64,000 bases of DNA from Chlorops oryzae (taxonomy: Eukaryota > Arthropoda > Insecta > Diptera > Chloropidae), in contig CM035809.1 in NCBI GenBank assembly GCA_020466095.1, positions 27,758,063 through 27,822,062 of the forward strand. The letters are read 5' to 3'. A program made the position numbers and the translations under genes. The stretch's first letter is position 1. Each line of letters starts with the position of its first letter. The notes under the pieces were generated by a model that made no database searches, was not told the origin of the DNA, and worked only from the letters and a program-made list of their open reading frames with translations. Below, piece by piece: positions 46,330 to 59,898 of this stretch.

Positions 46330-49225
46330 GGGTTCGAAATTAATTCAGAGCATAAATTATTTGAAATTAATCAAAATGATTCAAATGAGTTCTGCTAAAA
46401 GTGAGGAAAAAGCAAATGATGACTACAGGAACTATCGATCGATAGGCCTCAGTATAAAGGGGCTTCAAGTGAAAGAATGGAGTTTAAAATATCGGAAAAG
46501 GCATTTGGGATAATTAAAATAGATAAGAAGAGAACCTCCGAGCTGTTGAAAAAATACTGAAGCATACTTTTTTGGGTTTCCATAAAGATTTATTTATGGA
46601 ATCAATTTTCCATTCAAGACTTTCACTTTCTCCATTTCCAAAGACACCAAATGACGCCTATTAAATTAAATTGTCTATGTGCTTTTAAAGAGCTACTTTA
46701 AGAAAGTCGCCAAAGAACGTAGGAGAAGAAGAGGAAGAAGGAATGTTGTAGGAACACGGCTGAGAACACATGTTAACATGCAAATCTCTTTCCGGTTTTT
46801 CCGTTGATGCTTATGCATGCAAAGGAGAAAGCATGTTAAAAAGCTCGAAAGGAGCGCACTGTGCGAGCTTCTTGTGTTTCAACTTTTCGTTTGAGTTGCT
46901 GATTAAAGAAACACAACACAACCGAACAAAACACTTGACACGCTCTTCGCAGCGAGAACGTTTAGTGAAGGAGCGAAAAAGGACCCAAAAAAAAAAAAAC
47001 AAAATAAAGGAAACAGAAAGAAGAAAAGAAATTGAAAAAAAGCAGCACAGACTGCCGTTTCATTTTTACCCTCAAATGCTCTCTTCATTATGCCACAAAA
47101 CGAAGTGGGTAACGACGTCTTCGTCCTACCTCGAACCTCCTTTGTCCTTCGTCTTTTTGCTGGTGATAAGAAGCACGAAAGCAGTTTAGACTTTTCACTT
47201 TATCAACGCAAATGGTGCAATGGAATGATTCTTATATAAGCAAGTTGTATCAAGTCTCGGGCACATCGCCCACATTCACATCTACATCCACATCTTCTAG
47301 GAGTCTTCTATGCGCAGAGACGACACAAAAATCTTGAATATGTAAACAAGCACATTTTCCCCATTTCCATTCCGCTTTATTTGCACTTTTTATAACATGC
47401 CTTCTTCCCTCTTCTCCTTTTGCTTCGTTTCTTTTATTTGTCCCTGATTATTCCTTAGGCAACCGGCTAAAAGAAAAATTATCAAGACGACATTTAAAAA
47501 AAAATCCGTAAAAAGAATCAAGAAAAAATATGTAGAATGAACCGCCTACACTTCACTTTCATTTAGCATTTCTCTCACTCTCTGTGTCACTTTTGGTCGG
47601 TGTCCTTTTTCCGAAACGCCACATTTTTGCTACTCATCTTCATCAGTATCCTTTTCATTGTTCTGAGACCCATGCCATATCTTAGCTCGAAGGCATATCC
47701 TTGGGCCTTGCCACTCAACGCAACGCAATGCAAACGACTGAAATTTCAAGCCCATTTGCAGGGAGAGGCGCCCATTTTCCTTACAGATTTTCCTATTTTC
47801 CTTTTAGGCCAAAAACTTGTCACAGCACATAATTTTGAATAATTTCGCTTGTGTACAAATTTTCCTTCCTTTTCGGCATTTTTTCTTTCCGGTTTTCTTG
47901 CGCTTTGCCTTCGGGCTCTTTTGCCCGGCGAACTGTGGGCGGTTTCCACGAAAAGGATTCATATTCGGGATGTCTCGTATTTTATTTCCCGATTTTCAAG
48001 AAAGCAAAACAAAAAAGGCAACTGAAATTTCAAACGCCATAAATTAGGCTTGAGTGATATGAGCATATTTTTTTATTTTTATTTTGTAATTTCCCTTTGC
48101 TCCTTGTGTTATCCGAGCAAAGAGCAACGATTTTTCCCGAAAAAGGGAAAAATTTCGGACGTGTTGAAATGGGCATTACGAAGATATTATTTATTTGTTT
48201 TCGTATCCCTGAAATGAAAATGATGCGACAGCTCTTGGCAAGAATAGTGTAAATAATGTGTTGAATAACTGCTTCAATTCTTAACCCTTATAATTCGGTG
48301 GTGCCGCCTCGTCTTGTGTATTATTGTATTTCGCTCTCTTATTTATTTTGAGCTCGCATTTCCAGCTTTTTATGGACGTAATAATGGCATTTTCGTTATC
48401 GGATATTCAAATTTTTTAAAGCAGAAAATGAAATGCGAACATCTTTTGGGCAATTGTGTAGAAGCATAAATTTGTCTCGGCGGGGTCTCTGGCTTTTCTT
48501 TGCCTTCCTTTCACTCCTTCACTCGATCTTGTGCAAAGGTTAGGCCTGTTGATTTGTTTTCTTGTTCCTTTTTTTTTTTGGGTCTCGTGTCTTAATCTGT
48601 TTAAGGAGTGGAGTACGCATTTGTCATTTTATATGCTCTTGAAATATGTTTTAACGAATCATTCTCGTGTTGGAAATGCGATCTAATGTGTTGCGATTTT
48701 CGAGGAAATGGATTTTTATGAGCAATCAGTTCGAGTGCTTGGAAGATTGAATTTTTATTTGGAATAAACTCAAATTATGCGGATTCGAGGATTTTTGTAA
48801 AGGGTTTATTTTGTTATTTGTTTTTGTTAGATAATTGAGTTGAGGAAATGTGCTTGTTTATAGAATCTTTGATATATGTAAATGGCCGAAAGAGAGAGAA
48901 GGTCCTTTAAATAGAGTTTTTCCCATTAATCAGACAAAATTAAACTTTATAAACTTCAGGTGCTCTATGAAGTTCCTATATAAGAGCAGACCTAATATAA
49001 TTACTCAAAAATTATATCCTGTTATATATTAATATAGTAAGTACATAAAAATAATCTTTTCATCCAATTAAACATTTAAACATAAAAAATATCATTAATA
49101 TCATTTTTTCCATACGTGAAATGCTCCTATAAGGAGCTCTTATAAGGGCTTTTAAGAAGCGTGTTTTCCTTCTTACGCAGTTCGCCCTTTATGAGAATTA
49201 TTCATACCTTGAATGAAGTCATATC
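46330..49225. other. No gene recognised
   Basis: GAAGAAGAGG block at 46723-46742 and A-rich DNA near 46985-47045. Frames at 46770-47189 and 47600-47842 have no recognisable domain. Confidence 0.4.
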
Positions 49226-49230
49226 AGGCA

Positions 49231-50124
49231 AAAGAAGAGAGAGAAGAGAGGGAGAGAGAAATAGAGAATTAACGTGAAGAGAAGAGGAGAGAAGGAAGAG
49301 AGCGGAATAGAACGGAAGAGAGAGAGGAAAGAGAAGAAGAGAAAGAAGAGAGAGAAGAGAGAGGAAGAGAGAGGAGAGAGAAAGAGAGAAGAGAGAGAAA
49401 GAGCGGAGAGAGAGAAAGAGAGAGAAGAGAGAGGAAGAGAGAGGAAGAGAGAGAGAGAAGAGAGAGAAAGAGAGGAAGAGAGGAAAAGAGAGGAAAGAGA
49501 GAGAAGAGAGAGGAAGAGAGAGAAAGAGAGAGAAGAGAGAGAGAAGAGAGGAAGAGAGAGGAAGAGAGAAAGGAGAAAGAGAGAGAAGAGAGAGGAAAGA
49601 GAGGAAGAGAGAGAAAGAGAGAGAAGAGAGAGAAGAGAGAGAAGAGAGAGAAGAGAGAGGAAGAGAGAAGAGAGAGGAAGAGAGAGAAGAGAGAGAAGAG
49701 AGGAGAGAGAGGAAGAGAGAGAAAGAGAGGAGAGAGAGGAAGAGAGAGGAAAGAGAGAAAGAGAAAAGAGAGGAAGAGAGAGGAAGAGAGAGGAAGAGAG
49801 AGGAAAGAGAGAGAAGAGAGAGGAAGAGAGAGAAGAGAGAGGAGAGAGAGAAAGAGAGAGAAGAGAAGAGAGAAGAGAGAGAAAGAGAGAGGAAAGAGAG
49901 AAAAGAGAGAAAGAGAGAGGAAAAGAGAGAAAGAGAGAAAAAGAGAGAAAGAGAGAAGAGAAAGAGGAGAGAAAGAGAGAGAAAAGAAAGAGAAAGAGAG
50001 AGAAAGAAAGAGAAAGAATGAGAAAGAGAGAGAGAGAAAAAGAGAGAAAGAGAGAGAAAGAGAGAAAGAGAGAAGAGAGAAAGAAAGAAAGGAAAAGAGC
50101 GAAGAGAAAGAGAAAGAGGGGATT
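49231..50124. repeat. Purine-only tract (GA-rich), about 890 bp
   Basis: The + strand is almost entirely A and G, in GAGAGAGGAA-type words, with single pyrimidines only rarely (for example C near 49405 and T near 50018). The edges (49231-49320 and 50090-50124) are less pure. Long open frames on both strands here (about 290-310 codons) encode only E/R/K or S/L/F and are composition artefacts. Mirror-like purine tracts of this kind can form triplex (H-DNA). Confidence 0.9.
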
Positions 50125-53100
50125 TCTAAATTTAATAAACTCACTGCTCATTATCTTTAATTGGTCATAAAAAAAAAGTTATGAGAACAGCCCAACTGCA
50201 ATAAACCGCAATAATTTTTTAACGCTTTTTCTCACATAAAATAAGCTGAAAATAATACTTGGCATTTATGCGCATAATTTCTATTTAGGCTCGAGTCACT
50301 GTTCGTGTCAATGGCTAATTTGATTTATTTTGATGCATGAGTGCCTCTGTACTTAATCCTTATTAAAAGCTGTTGGAAAAAGTTTCTTTCATAAAAACAA
50401 CACGTGCCAAAAATAAACCTCGAATGTCCTTAGGCTATTAAAAGAAAGTCTGAAATTGGACTTAGCATGTATTTAATTATGGGTGAGTGAAAATAAAAAA
50501 AAAAAACAAAAAAATAAAATTGTGATAGAAATAACTTTTGAACTTGGAATGAGTCAGACGGGAGAAAAAAGGATTTTGTTGCGAGTCCTTCCACTAAGCA
50601 GATCTGTCGTTATGCCTGCAAACATAAATAAATTCATTTAAAATTCATTGGAAGTCATGTTCACTCGATAACAATTTCATTACGAGTCCTTTTCGAACAT
50701 TGCAAATTCCTTGGGCCAAAGGAAATTTATTCAAAAGCCGTCGTCCCACATGCGTAATATATATGCTCACGCAAAACTAACAATATTTAGTTATCTTAAT
50801 TGATACAGAATTTCCCTCAAGTCAAGTGAAAAATATCCGCATTAAAATGCCATACATTAACCTCGCCCATTTGAAGCGATTGTCGCGAGCAGGGAATATA
50901 AATGGCCGCGACATGTAAATGTCAGCGACAGGAAAGCTAAACGAACGCGCCAAGCCGAGCCGAGCACGCATAAAATGGCGCTGCCATGGAAGGCGATTAA
51001 AGTTTAAGGTTTCTATTCCTTTCTTCAGGTCCTTCTGTCGCTCCATCTTTTCGCTCTGCTTCGTTTTTGTTAAGAGTGCCATTAAAGATTTTTTACGACT
51101 ATAATTTTATGTCGACATCATTTAGAAATGACGTAGTGAACGAGTTACACGTACACGTACAATGAAGTGACTTACGTGTCTCAGGATTTTAAAGTGTTTC
51201 CCCTACAAAAAGCCGAGAGGGGCAACTGAGGTACTGCTGAAATGTTGTATGCTGCATGCAATGTTTCCTTTGGCGAGTGCGGAGGGGAGAGTGGAAAGCA
51301 AAGACGGAGAGAAGGTCTTTTCCTTTTGAAGTTGAAGGTGCCATTGAAGTTGCAGCCTTGCACGTACGCATGCTAAGGTCCTGGCGATGAATGTCTCCAT
51401 ACATTCGCTTTCCGAACGACTATGGGCTACATGTTTTTTCTTTCGACGCTTCAAAGTTGCATGCAACATTTTCTTGTGAAAAGTACATTTTATCGTTACT
51501 CAATTCATGCGACAGATGGGTTGGTTTTTTTTCTCTTTCTTCTTCTTTTTTTTAAGTGCTGAAAAGGATGTCGACCTGTCAGAGCTAACTGTGTAAATGT
51601 GCAGTCTCGCAAGACTTAGCTTTTTTGGAAAAAATAGCAAAAAATGTTCCCTTCCAATAATGAGAACGTAATCCTAATGGCAGCTTACTCGGGGGTTTCT
51701 TTTCCTCTCGTTAAATTTTTTTTTTTTTTTAACTTGTCTTTAAATTAAAAACGAAGAGATTTCCTGCAACAACTTTTCACGCAGCTCGGCGCATTTTCAA
51801 TCCTTTTTGCTCTCGAATTGCTTGTTGAAAAAATTTTTAATTGCTTTTAACATGTTTCAACCATAAATGCAAGCATTAAAAGCACTCATTCTACTATTTT
51901 AACTTGACCTCTCAAACTGAACTGCTTTTTGAGTTGCACTTTCATGCTTTTCCGCCTTTTTTCTATAATTTCGCGCGCGCTTTGATGTCCTTTTGACTCA
52001 TACCACTTCAGGCGTTAGGTTCTCCTTAGCGCGCTTAATTTTCCTTTTCATTTCCAGTTTTACTTTTATTTATTATTTTATATAAAAGACGATGACGATG
52101 ACGATGAGAAGCGAGAGGTGGACGGGTGGCGAAAGGAGAAGAAAAAAATTGCATTGCGGCAATGGAGTGAGCCTGTCGTATGAACACTTGAAAGCGAGCT
52201 TATACGTGTCTGCTCATGCCTTGCCTTGTCTTGTTTTGTTTTGTTAACTCGAGTACATAAGGATATTGTTTACATGTCTCAATTATCCTTTTCAGTTTTC
52301 AGCTTGACATGCACTCAAGCCGGAAAAAGAGTGCGCAACGCAACGGGAGAGGCAAAAGGCGAAGGCGAAGGCAAAGGCAAAAGCAAGAGGCGGCTGCAAT
52401 CGTTTTCTAACGTTGCCCTTTTCGTTTTGGCCTTTACTTCTCGCCTTATTCTCATCGCTCGTCTCACTCGATTCCCCCTCGATGACGCTGTTGGCTTTAT
52501 TTTAATTTTTTTTGTTTTTTATAGAGCATTACCATTTAGCATGAAAAAGCTTCGACCGAAGTAAAGTCATTTCGCATTTCTGTCATGAATTTCTTATGGA
52601 TATGCTGAAAAGTGCAAAAGAAAAAGAAGAATTATAAGAAGAAGAAGAAGGAAGAGGAGGGGGAATGAAGAAAAAAAAGCAAGTTTTCTGAATTATTTAT
52701 GATTTTTTCCCCCTTTGAGGATTTTAATTTTTCACTTTGAGTTCGGTAATAAAATAAAAATTTATGTTAGTTCAGTGAAAGAGAGTGTTTTTCCTTATCA
52801 CACACAAAAGTACCAACTTGGCATAAAACTTTGAGCAAATAAAAGTATTAAGTATCGATGCAGAAGTCATGGGGGGGGTGGTTTGCATGCACATGCATTT
52901 GAAAGGGAAAGTTGACGGATGTGTAAAGGAAGGTTGAGAGGCCCTGAGGAGGTTTAATGGCTGCAAAATTGTAATGAGCGAATGTTTTTCTTCAGTTTTG
53001 ATTTGGTTTCATGGAGATTTTCTTAATAGACATTTAGTTTATGTGGCCAGCTAGCTCTTTAATGAATAAGGAACAAATCGTTTAAACTATGTAGAAATAA

Positions 53101-53279
53101 ATTTTCTCCCTTGATTTTTGAAGGATTAAAGGTGTACGAAGACGTCAACATTGCAACTCCATGTACATTGGAATGTTGAAAAATTATATAAAAATAAAAA
53201 TTCTGCAGCAGAAAGTATAGTTAAAACGAATTCCCTTAACCTTTTCAGACAAAAAGTCGATCGCTTAAACTAAAGAAAA
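50125..53279. other. No gene recognised
   Basis: A GATGACGATGAC block (52089-52106), GGCGAAGGCGAAGG (52357-52380) and an AAGAAGAAG block (52638-52660). A-run DNA starts at 53275. No exon signals I trust. Confidence 0.4.
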
Positions 53280-53375
53280 AAAAAAAAATTAAAAATTAAA
53301 AAAAAAAAAAATTTTTTTTTTAAATTAAAAAAAATTATTTAAAAAAATTTTAAAAAATTTTAAATTAAAAAAAAG
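53280..53375. repeat. A/T homopolymer-rich low complexity
   Basis: Nearly all A and T, in runs of 8 to 14, immediately before the hAT-like MITE. Confidence 0.8.
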
Positions 53376-53412
53376 TTTTCGACTCCAGTTCGTGAAAGTA
53401 CTTCATAAATTT

Positions 53413-53880
53413 TGTAATACTAGGGATGGGTATCGACCTATAAAACTCGATTATTGACATCGACCAATTTTTCGTAGTTATTAATCGATTCACCGATTAA
53501 TTCTTGTTGAAAACATCGATTAATCGATTAATCGCAGTTGTGCAGGTCCATTAGTCCAGGTTTAGATTAAGAAAAAATTTTTCAGACAATTATTTTGGTA
53601 TAAGGACATGCGAAGAAAATAAAAGGGGGTTTTTTTGCTCGTTTCGGCAAAAGGTGGACTTCTTTTTCTTTCCATGTAAAGAAGCGAGTGTTGAAAAAGA
53701 GTTCCAAAACATTGTTTCCCAATCTAAAACCGGTCGTTGTTCGTATGGAAAGTAGTTAAGAAAATATCGATTATACGATTAATCGATCACAGGCCACATC
53801 GATAAAAAACATAGATTTTTGCAACAAAACATCGATTTTTTCGATTAATCGACTAATCGCTACCCATCCCTAAGTAATAC
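53413..53880. mobile_element. hAT-like MITE with ATCGATTAATCG interior
   Basis: TGTAATAC (53413-53420) and AGTAATAC (53873-53880) flank 53421-53872 (452 bp). The ends TAGGGATGGGTA are inverted and perfect over 12 bp. Just inside each end are clusters of ATCGATTAATCG palindromes, likely subterminal binding sites. No frame. Confidence 0.8.
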
Positions 53881-54204
53881 CCATTTAAAAGCGTGGCCGA
53901 GAATTAAGTTGCGCACTTTTAGCTATACATTTCTCCTAAACCGTTTAATATTTTAATTTTCTGTCTATAAAAAAGTGTTAGCCTTAGACTAGGAGAAAGG
54001 ACCTGCAGTAATAACTGATCAGAAAAAACGCCATCTAGTGGGTACAAATTGCTCAAACATCAAAAATTAAACAATTTGTTTCAACTTTTTTTTTACCATT
54101 TCTGACCCATAGCCCCCAAACCGGCATGCATTTAATGAGAACTGTTTGATTAAAATGAAGGAAAAAGAAAACTCGATAACTCCTTGGTGTACATAGATTA
54201 TATC

Positions 54205-54325
54205 CGATCGCTCCTTGATACCCTTTTGGTACTGTAATCTGGAAAACTTTTTCCCGAAAACATTAGAGAAAACCAAAAAAAAGAACCCCTAAAATATACT
54301 CTAAATTTTTCATCTGCGCAAATGG
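54205..54325. repeat. Distant copy of the 36.3-36.6 kb repeat
   Basis: It has the blocks GCTCCTTGATACCC, TTTGGTACTG, TTTTTCCCGAAA and TAAAATATACTCTAAATTTTTC in the same order as 36508-36605. The element type is unknown. Confidence 0.45.
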
Positions 54326-54439
54326 TTAAGAATGAAATCAATATCAATTTCCGCAATCGAATATTTCCATGACCAGTGTCTAATAATGATCTCTGAATCC
54401 TTACAATAAAAATTTATTTTTATACATCCTCGAGCCGTC

Positions 54440-54655
54440 CTACATTTCCTTCCAACTTGCGACAGAAAACGCTTCGAATCCTAAATAATTAGTCCCATTC
54501 TTTGCAAATATGTCGGCCAAAATTTTGTCCCACATCAAATCCATCTCATTTTGGAAATTCCACGGTGATCCACCACGATCCCGCCGATTGCAGTTATTTG
54601 ACTTAATGCAGGATGTTACATAAGTACACAAAATACGATTATCTTCATTCGTTTG
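54440..54655 (-). pseudogene. Possible Myb/SANT-like domain remnant
   Basis: On the minus strand a frame opens after a stop near 54660 and reads through C-I-K-S-N-N, R-D-R-G-G-S-P-W-N-F-Q-N-E-M-D and W-D-K-I-L-A to a stop below 54440. The G-x-S-P-W-x-(F/Y)-x-x-x-M-D pattern resembles the end of Myb/SANT-like (trihelix) DNA-binding domains found in insect proteins and Harbinger transposons. It lacks an ATG start and has only about 70 codons, so it is an exon piece or relic at best. Confidence 0.25.
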
Positions 54656-54659
54656 TGGC

Positions 54660-56066
54660 TACAAAATATGCAAACTCTGTTTTGAGGACACAAACACAAC
54701 AACAACGTCGAAAACAAATCCCATTCGAATTAAAATTATAACAAAAGTAATAATGACCAGCAAAACAATGAGGCCATTTCGATCCACTGTGATTTCATGC
54801 AAATTTTAATCATGAAAGTTGCTCGAAATTCCATAACTAATTTATCAAAAAAAAAGAAAGTCCTGCATAAATTGTGAACTGAACGAACGAAGCGGCCAGA
54901 AGCGCAAATCAATCTGCCCGATGATTCATCCGGTTGTTTTGTTTGTTTGTCCATTTCAATCGCTTGAATATCGTTGGCAAACATATCACGTGGTCTCACG
55001 ACCAATCAACTCGGACACTTTACAAGCCAAAATAAATTTTATGAATGTTTATAGCCTAACAATAAACCGAATTAAAGGTCGCAAGGGTGGGAAAACATTT
55101 CATGTTCCATGTTTCATGTTTCAACGTGTGAAGAGGAAGGTGAAATGGTGAGTGGCGCGTGTGTGTGTGTGAGTAAATGAGGCCTTAAAGTAGTTCGTCA
55201 TGCTGCATTGCCGTTGCGTGTCCATGGCTCACTTATCGACCCGAAAATCCCTCTGTTTCTAGTTCTGCCCTGAGGGACGCCCGTTTTTTCCGAAATTTTT
55301 CTAAAGGAAAATCCTTTTTTTATGTGAATTTTTCTCCCTAAAACATAATTCAACATCCGCTACTGGCCTTATACGTGGATATTTCTACACATCGGCAGCA
55401 CTCAGGTGGAGTGGGTGCTGGTGGTTATGCTGTTGCAGCTAAATGTTTAATGGGAACGCAAAAAGCGTACCCGAAATCAAATGCGGCCGAAATTCACTCG
55501 TATTCATAATTCAATTCCCAACAATTCCCGCTTCCAGGCGTAGCGCAGCGCATCGCAGCTCCGCTCGGTTCCGTTCGGTTGGGTTCGGTGGCATGAGATT
55601 TAGTTTCGGAATTTCCGTAAACAACATTTAAGCACGGAAGTGTATTGCCAGAATTTCAGGTAGAAGGGTAGTCTATCCGTCGGTCGGTCGGTCGGTCTAT
55701 CCGTCGGTCGTTTGTGGTGGTTTATATGCTCAGGTGTTTCGTTTTATAATTTGAAAACTCACCAAATTTCAGCTGTGTTAACCCTCGAAGGCCAGTGCGC
55801 CGCTAAACATACACACATAATAATTGTGTGCATTTTAGTTTGGAATTTTTGTTTGGACAGCAAAGATAATTGCAACATAATTCACTAGATTTCATACCCT
55901 TAGGCGGTTGTGAGTAATGATGACCCTCTAGGACCTCTGGAATTTAATATGCTGCAATTTTGATTTAGTGGATTCGAGTTTAGAGGTAGCATAGAGAGAG
56001 AGAGATGAGTGTCGGCTTGGCAAAGAAACATAGGATAGTCGTATAGATATGTCTCTATAAAAGTGG
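54660..56066. other. No gene recognised; GGTC microsatellite
   Basis: (GTGT)n at 55159-55172 and (GGTC)n at 55679-55697. Otherwise unremarkable. Confidence 0.45.
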
Positions 56067-56197
56067 GTATAGGTCATGGGTGTACACAGAAAATTATTTC
56101 AGGAAGACTTTGAGGCTCTAATGAACTTTTGGGGAAATTTAGAAAGGGGTTTAAATACCGAAAATTAACCCCTTTCATACGTCCATGTGTATAGATA
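56067..56197. mobile_element. Small hAT-like MITE, 115 bp
   Basis: GTATAGGT (56067-56074) and GTATAGAT (56190-56197) flank 56075-56189. The ends CATGGGTGTACACAG and CATACGTCCATG are imperfectly inverted. The left end resembles that of the MITE at 27367 (GTACGCAGAAAA and GTACACAGAAAA). Confidence 0.55.
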
Positions 56198-56239
56198 AGA
56201 TGCCTTTGAAATTTTAAACGAACATAGGGTCAAATGGGC

Positions 56240-56495
56240 GTTATCATCAAGGCTCGGATATATATGCATTTATAAATTTAAAGCATACTTTATGGAGTAA
56301 AAACTTTGTTCAACTCACATAAAGATAAGATTCAAATAGATTTTTAACTCAAATAAGAATATTTATGAAGGTAGAAAAGCCGTTTGAAGTTCAACTTCAC
56401 TAGACTTATTTGCAAAATGTTGGTAAGAAAAGTTTTCCCCCATAAAGTATGCTTTAAATTTATAAATGCATATATATCCGAACCCTGGTTATCAT
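56240..56495. mobile_element. hAT-like MITE, family A copy 2
   Basis: GTTATCAT at 56240-56247 and 56488-56495 is a perfect 8-bp duplication around 56248-56487 (240 bp). Terminal repeats of about 45 bp start CAAGGCTCGG and CAGGGTTCGG and run through ATATATATGCATTTATAAA. The inner part matches the MITE at 29478-29719, which has the same length. Confidence 0.85.
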
Positions 56496-59400
56496 GGATA
56501 TGTGTCGAAGTGTAGATAATCGACTCCTTCCCCCTTATAATCGCTTTGGAGTCTATTTAATGATGAGTATGTCTCGGAATTTTGAATATGTAAAAAACTG
56601 AAAAAAAAAAAATTAAAAAAAATATTCAAATAATATTCAAAAAAAATTTCAAAAAATATGAAAAAATGCAAAATATTCAAAAAATTCTAACAAAAATTCC
56701 AAAATCTCACAGTCAAAAATTCCAAATTAGCTCGATTTAGGGCCGTTTTCTCATCCTGCTTTTAAGCTCTATCTGCCAGTTAAATTTCATTTTCTTTGAG
56801 TTATTAATCCAATTTGTATGCAATTATCATCAGGCTAATTTAACTTACAGATAAAAAAAGATGAGAAAACGGCCCTTAGTATGCCTATTAATATTTTGAA
56901 TTTTAAAATTAACAAAAAAAGCCTACTTCTGTGAATAAAATATTCAAAAAGCACAGTTAAATGCAGAAAAAATTCAAAAAAAATCAAAATCAATAAATTT
57001 AAATAATTTAAAAAAATTCAAAATATGCAAAATCCGAGCTCTAATGATGAGAAATATTGAAATAAATTATCTCTATAATTAAACATGGGGACCATTTAGG
57101 GTCTGAGGTTAAATTCAATCATTTTGGAAGCACTTTTCTCTGGGGTAGGTATTATTAAAAATCACCATTCTTCTATTTTCAATACAAAAACGTTTGCAAA
57201 AAATCGCTTAGAAGTGGTTTTTGTTTAGAAATTAAATCAGAAAAATTCCAAAAAGGACGCCAAAGTCCTTGGTATACCATTTATGTTTCCAAAAACGCGG
57301 TAAAATTTTTTTTTGAGTCCCCATTCTTCGACCTTTCTTCTACCAGTTGAAATTTCTCTCACAATTTCATTCATATTTTTCCTTTACAAACATTCAAGCA
57401 TTTCCAACAGGGGATGCCATTTTCAATTTATTCATTGGTTTTTATTTATTTTCATTTGATTCGAGCGTGGGAAACTGTAAATTTTGATTTCCATAATTAT
57501 ATAAATAAATGAGATAATAAGGGGGACCACAAAAAAAAAAAAACAAACAAAAAATCCCCTGAAATCCCATTGGCAAATAAAGCGGAAAATATTTTAGAAA
57601 TGAAAAATAATTGAATTAGAAAACCTTATTGCGATGGATTTTAATTTCATTTCAGTTCAATGTGGAAAACTCGACCTTTCCTTGATTGATGTGTTGGAGT
57701 CCTTGGTATGCAGGCGTGCCTGAAAGTATGCTTTCATTTTGATTGATTTGGTTTTTCACATTGAGATTATTTACATTCTTTTTTTTAAAGTTAATTTTAA
57801 GGATTCTTATAAATATTGATATGAAAAATGTTATCCCCTTTTATTATTTCTCCAATAATTTCGAAAGGAAAAAAAAATCTGCTTGCTTTTAACTCAAGAT
57901 CCAATGAACTGAAATGAAACTCACAATCTCATGCTTCATGCATATTTCATCTTAATGGAATTAAGTTTATCTCTCTGTGTACGGAATAATTGAAATTCGA
58001 ATGCTTTTACGAAAAAGTGGGGAAGAAATTAAGGTCATTAAAAATTATAAAATCTGAGAACTCATGTCGTCGCTCAGAAGTTTTTGACAAGGACCTCGCC
58101 GAGTCAATGGAAGCCATCCCCGTGCTTCAACTATTTATTTGACATTTCTTATGAATTTCTCATTTTGCGATTGTGTGAATTTTCGCAACAGGATATCGGG
58201 GAAAATTTTTGATGAAAAGTTAAATGGGAAAACCTTAAGCCACCTTCCGAATGTTACTCTTATGATATTTCCATCGATATGCGAGTATACTTGACACTTA
58301 TTAAAATCCCATGGGGGGTGCTTTGCGTACTTCATGAACTCAATGTGACATGTTTATTCTTCGCCCAACTCATCGTTGCCTCCGTCTCACCTCACCCCTC
58401 ACCCTCGCACCCAGTCACAATTTACTCGTTAGCTTCATCATATCCTTCAAGCAGAAAGTATATTGACTGTCGTATTAATACTTTTCCCCATGCCATTATT
58501 AAACCGTTACGGAACGAAAGCTAATTCGAGAAGTATACTTTTCGGCTTTAGCACATCACATTGACACGGATTGACTTTGGTATACCATGCAAAAGATTCC
58601 GAAAAGTATTAGAATTTCACATTGAATTCAACGAATTTCGACATCGATATCAGGAGCACGTATAACCGCGAGCAGCATTTCTCATTGTGCAGCGATGTGT
58701 GTAACGATGTGTGTGTGTGTGTGTGTGTGAGTGGTGTCTTCATTTGTGCGTCGATGTCCTGAAACGATGCCACGTTATTTTTGTTGAAATTTTCAGTCCC
58801 TGCCGCCAGTATTGAGAGCTTAACATGTGCGACGAGCCTGAAAAGCGGAATTCCAGCATGGCACCTTTTTTCGGAAATTTTTTATGTGAAAGCGAGTGGA
58901 TGATTCTGTGCCAATTTTTGGCTTCACGTCGATGCCAGAATTGCTTTTTGTTTTTACTTATAAAAAGGATATATGTGCATTTTTCAGAAATTGTTGTTTT
59001 TTTTTTTCAATTATCGTAGATAACAACAGAGATTGATTGAGATTCGAGTCAAAAATAATTGTTAGAGGAAAAAAGTTCAATCAATTCAAACAAAAGTTAT
59101 TGAAGCATATCCTTAGGGGATTTTGAATTTAATCTTCGTGCGAAATTCTTTCAGCTTTCGCTTTAAAATTGAACCTCGGAATTTGGTGCTATTGAAGAAT
59201 TTATTTTTTTTTTGTGCTTTCTCCCTCGGTTTGTTCTGAAAGTATTTTGTAACAAATGTTCGGTTAAAATGAAAGGAAGAAGGACTTTCGCCATGGCTTT
59301 TGAAACTGTATCTCTCCTGCTGTGCTGCGAATATTCATGCAAGTGTGGTGTGCACGAGTGACTGAGTCTGCATGTCTGTCTGTGTGTGTCTCTGCTGTAC

Positions 59401-59767
59401 TACACACATATTCAACGTTGTCAATTTATCCGTTTTTACTAAAAGGTTGTTCCGGGCTCTTGTTATTTCAGTCGTTTTTGCGACTGTTACGACCGCAATT
59501 GCGTGTCTTTTTATTTACACAACATGAAACAATAACACTTACAATAACAAACGGCAAACTACAAACGATGAACAAAGAACCGAACAACGAACAACGAACA
59601 CCGAACAATGAACAAAGAAGAAACAAAACATTGCAGGAGGATTATGGTGGGGACCTGTAGGTATATATAATGCGGAGAACGTTTATTCGCTTGTTTATTT
59701 GTTCGCAGGCTTTTTGTTCTTTGCTTATCATCATAATACGAGGAGTCTATGTCGCGATTAAATTATA
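56496..59767. other. No gene recognised
   Basis: AT-rich DNA with A/T-run blocks (56595-56680, 56960-57030) and (TG)n at 58708-58728. CGTGCCTGAAAGTATGCTT at 57714 recurs as GAGTGCCTGAAAGTATGCT at 61080; the meaning is unknown. At 59540-59640 a run of AACGAACAAC/AACAAAGAAC words is simple sequence. Confidence 0.45.
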
Positions 59768-59898
59768 CTTTTTATACCCAGCGTAAGCGGGGTATATTAG
59801 TTTTGTGCAAATCTTGTAACAGGGAGAATTAAGCTCCGGAGATATAGAAAAATATATATAGAAATGATCAGGATCAAAAACTGAATCGATTTAGACAT

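Noticed and set aside
49219..50170. Three long open frames (about 290-310 codons) on both strands
   Set aside because: They encode only E/R/K or S/L/F because the DNA is a purine tract lacking stop codons; no domain or start context.
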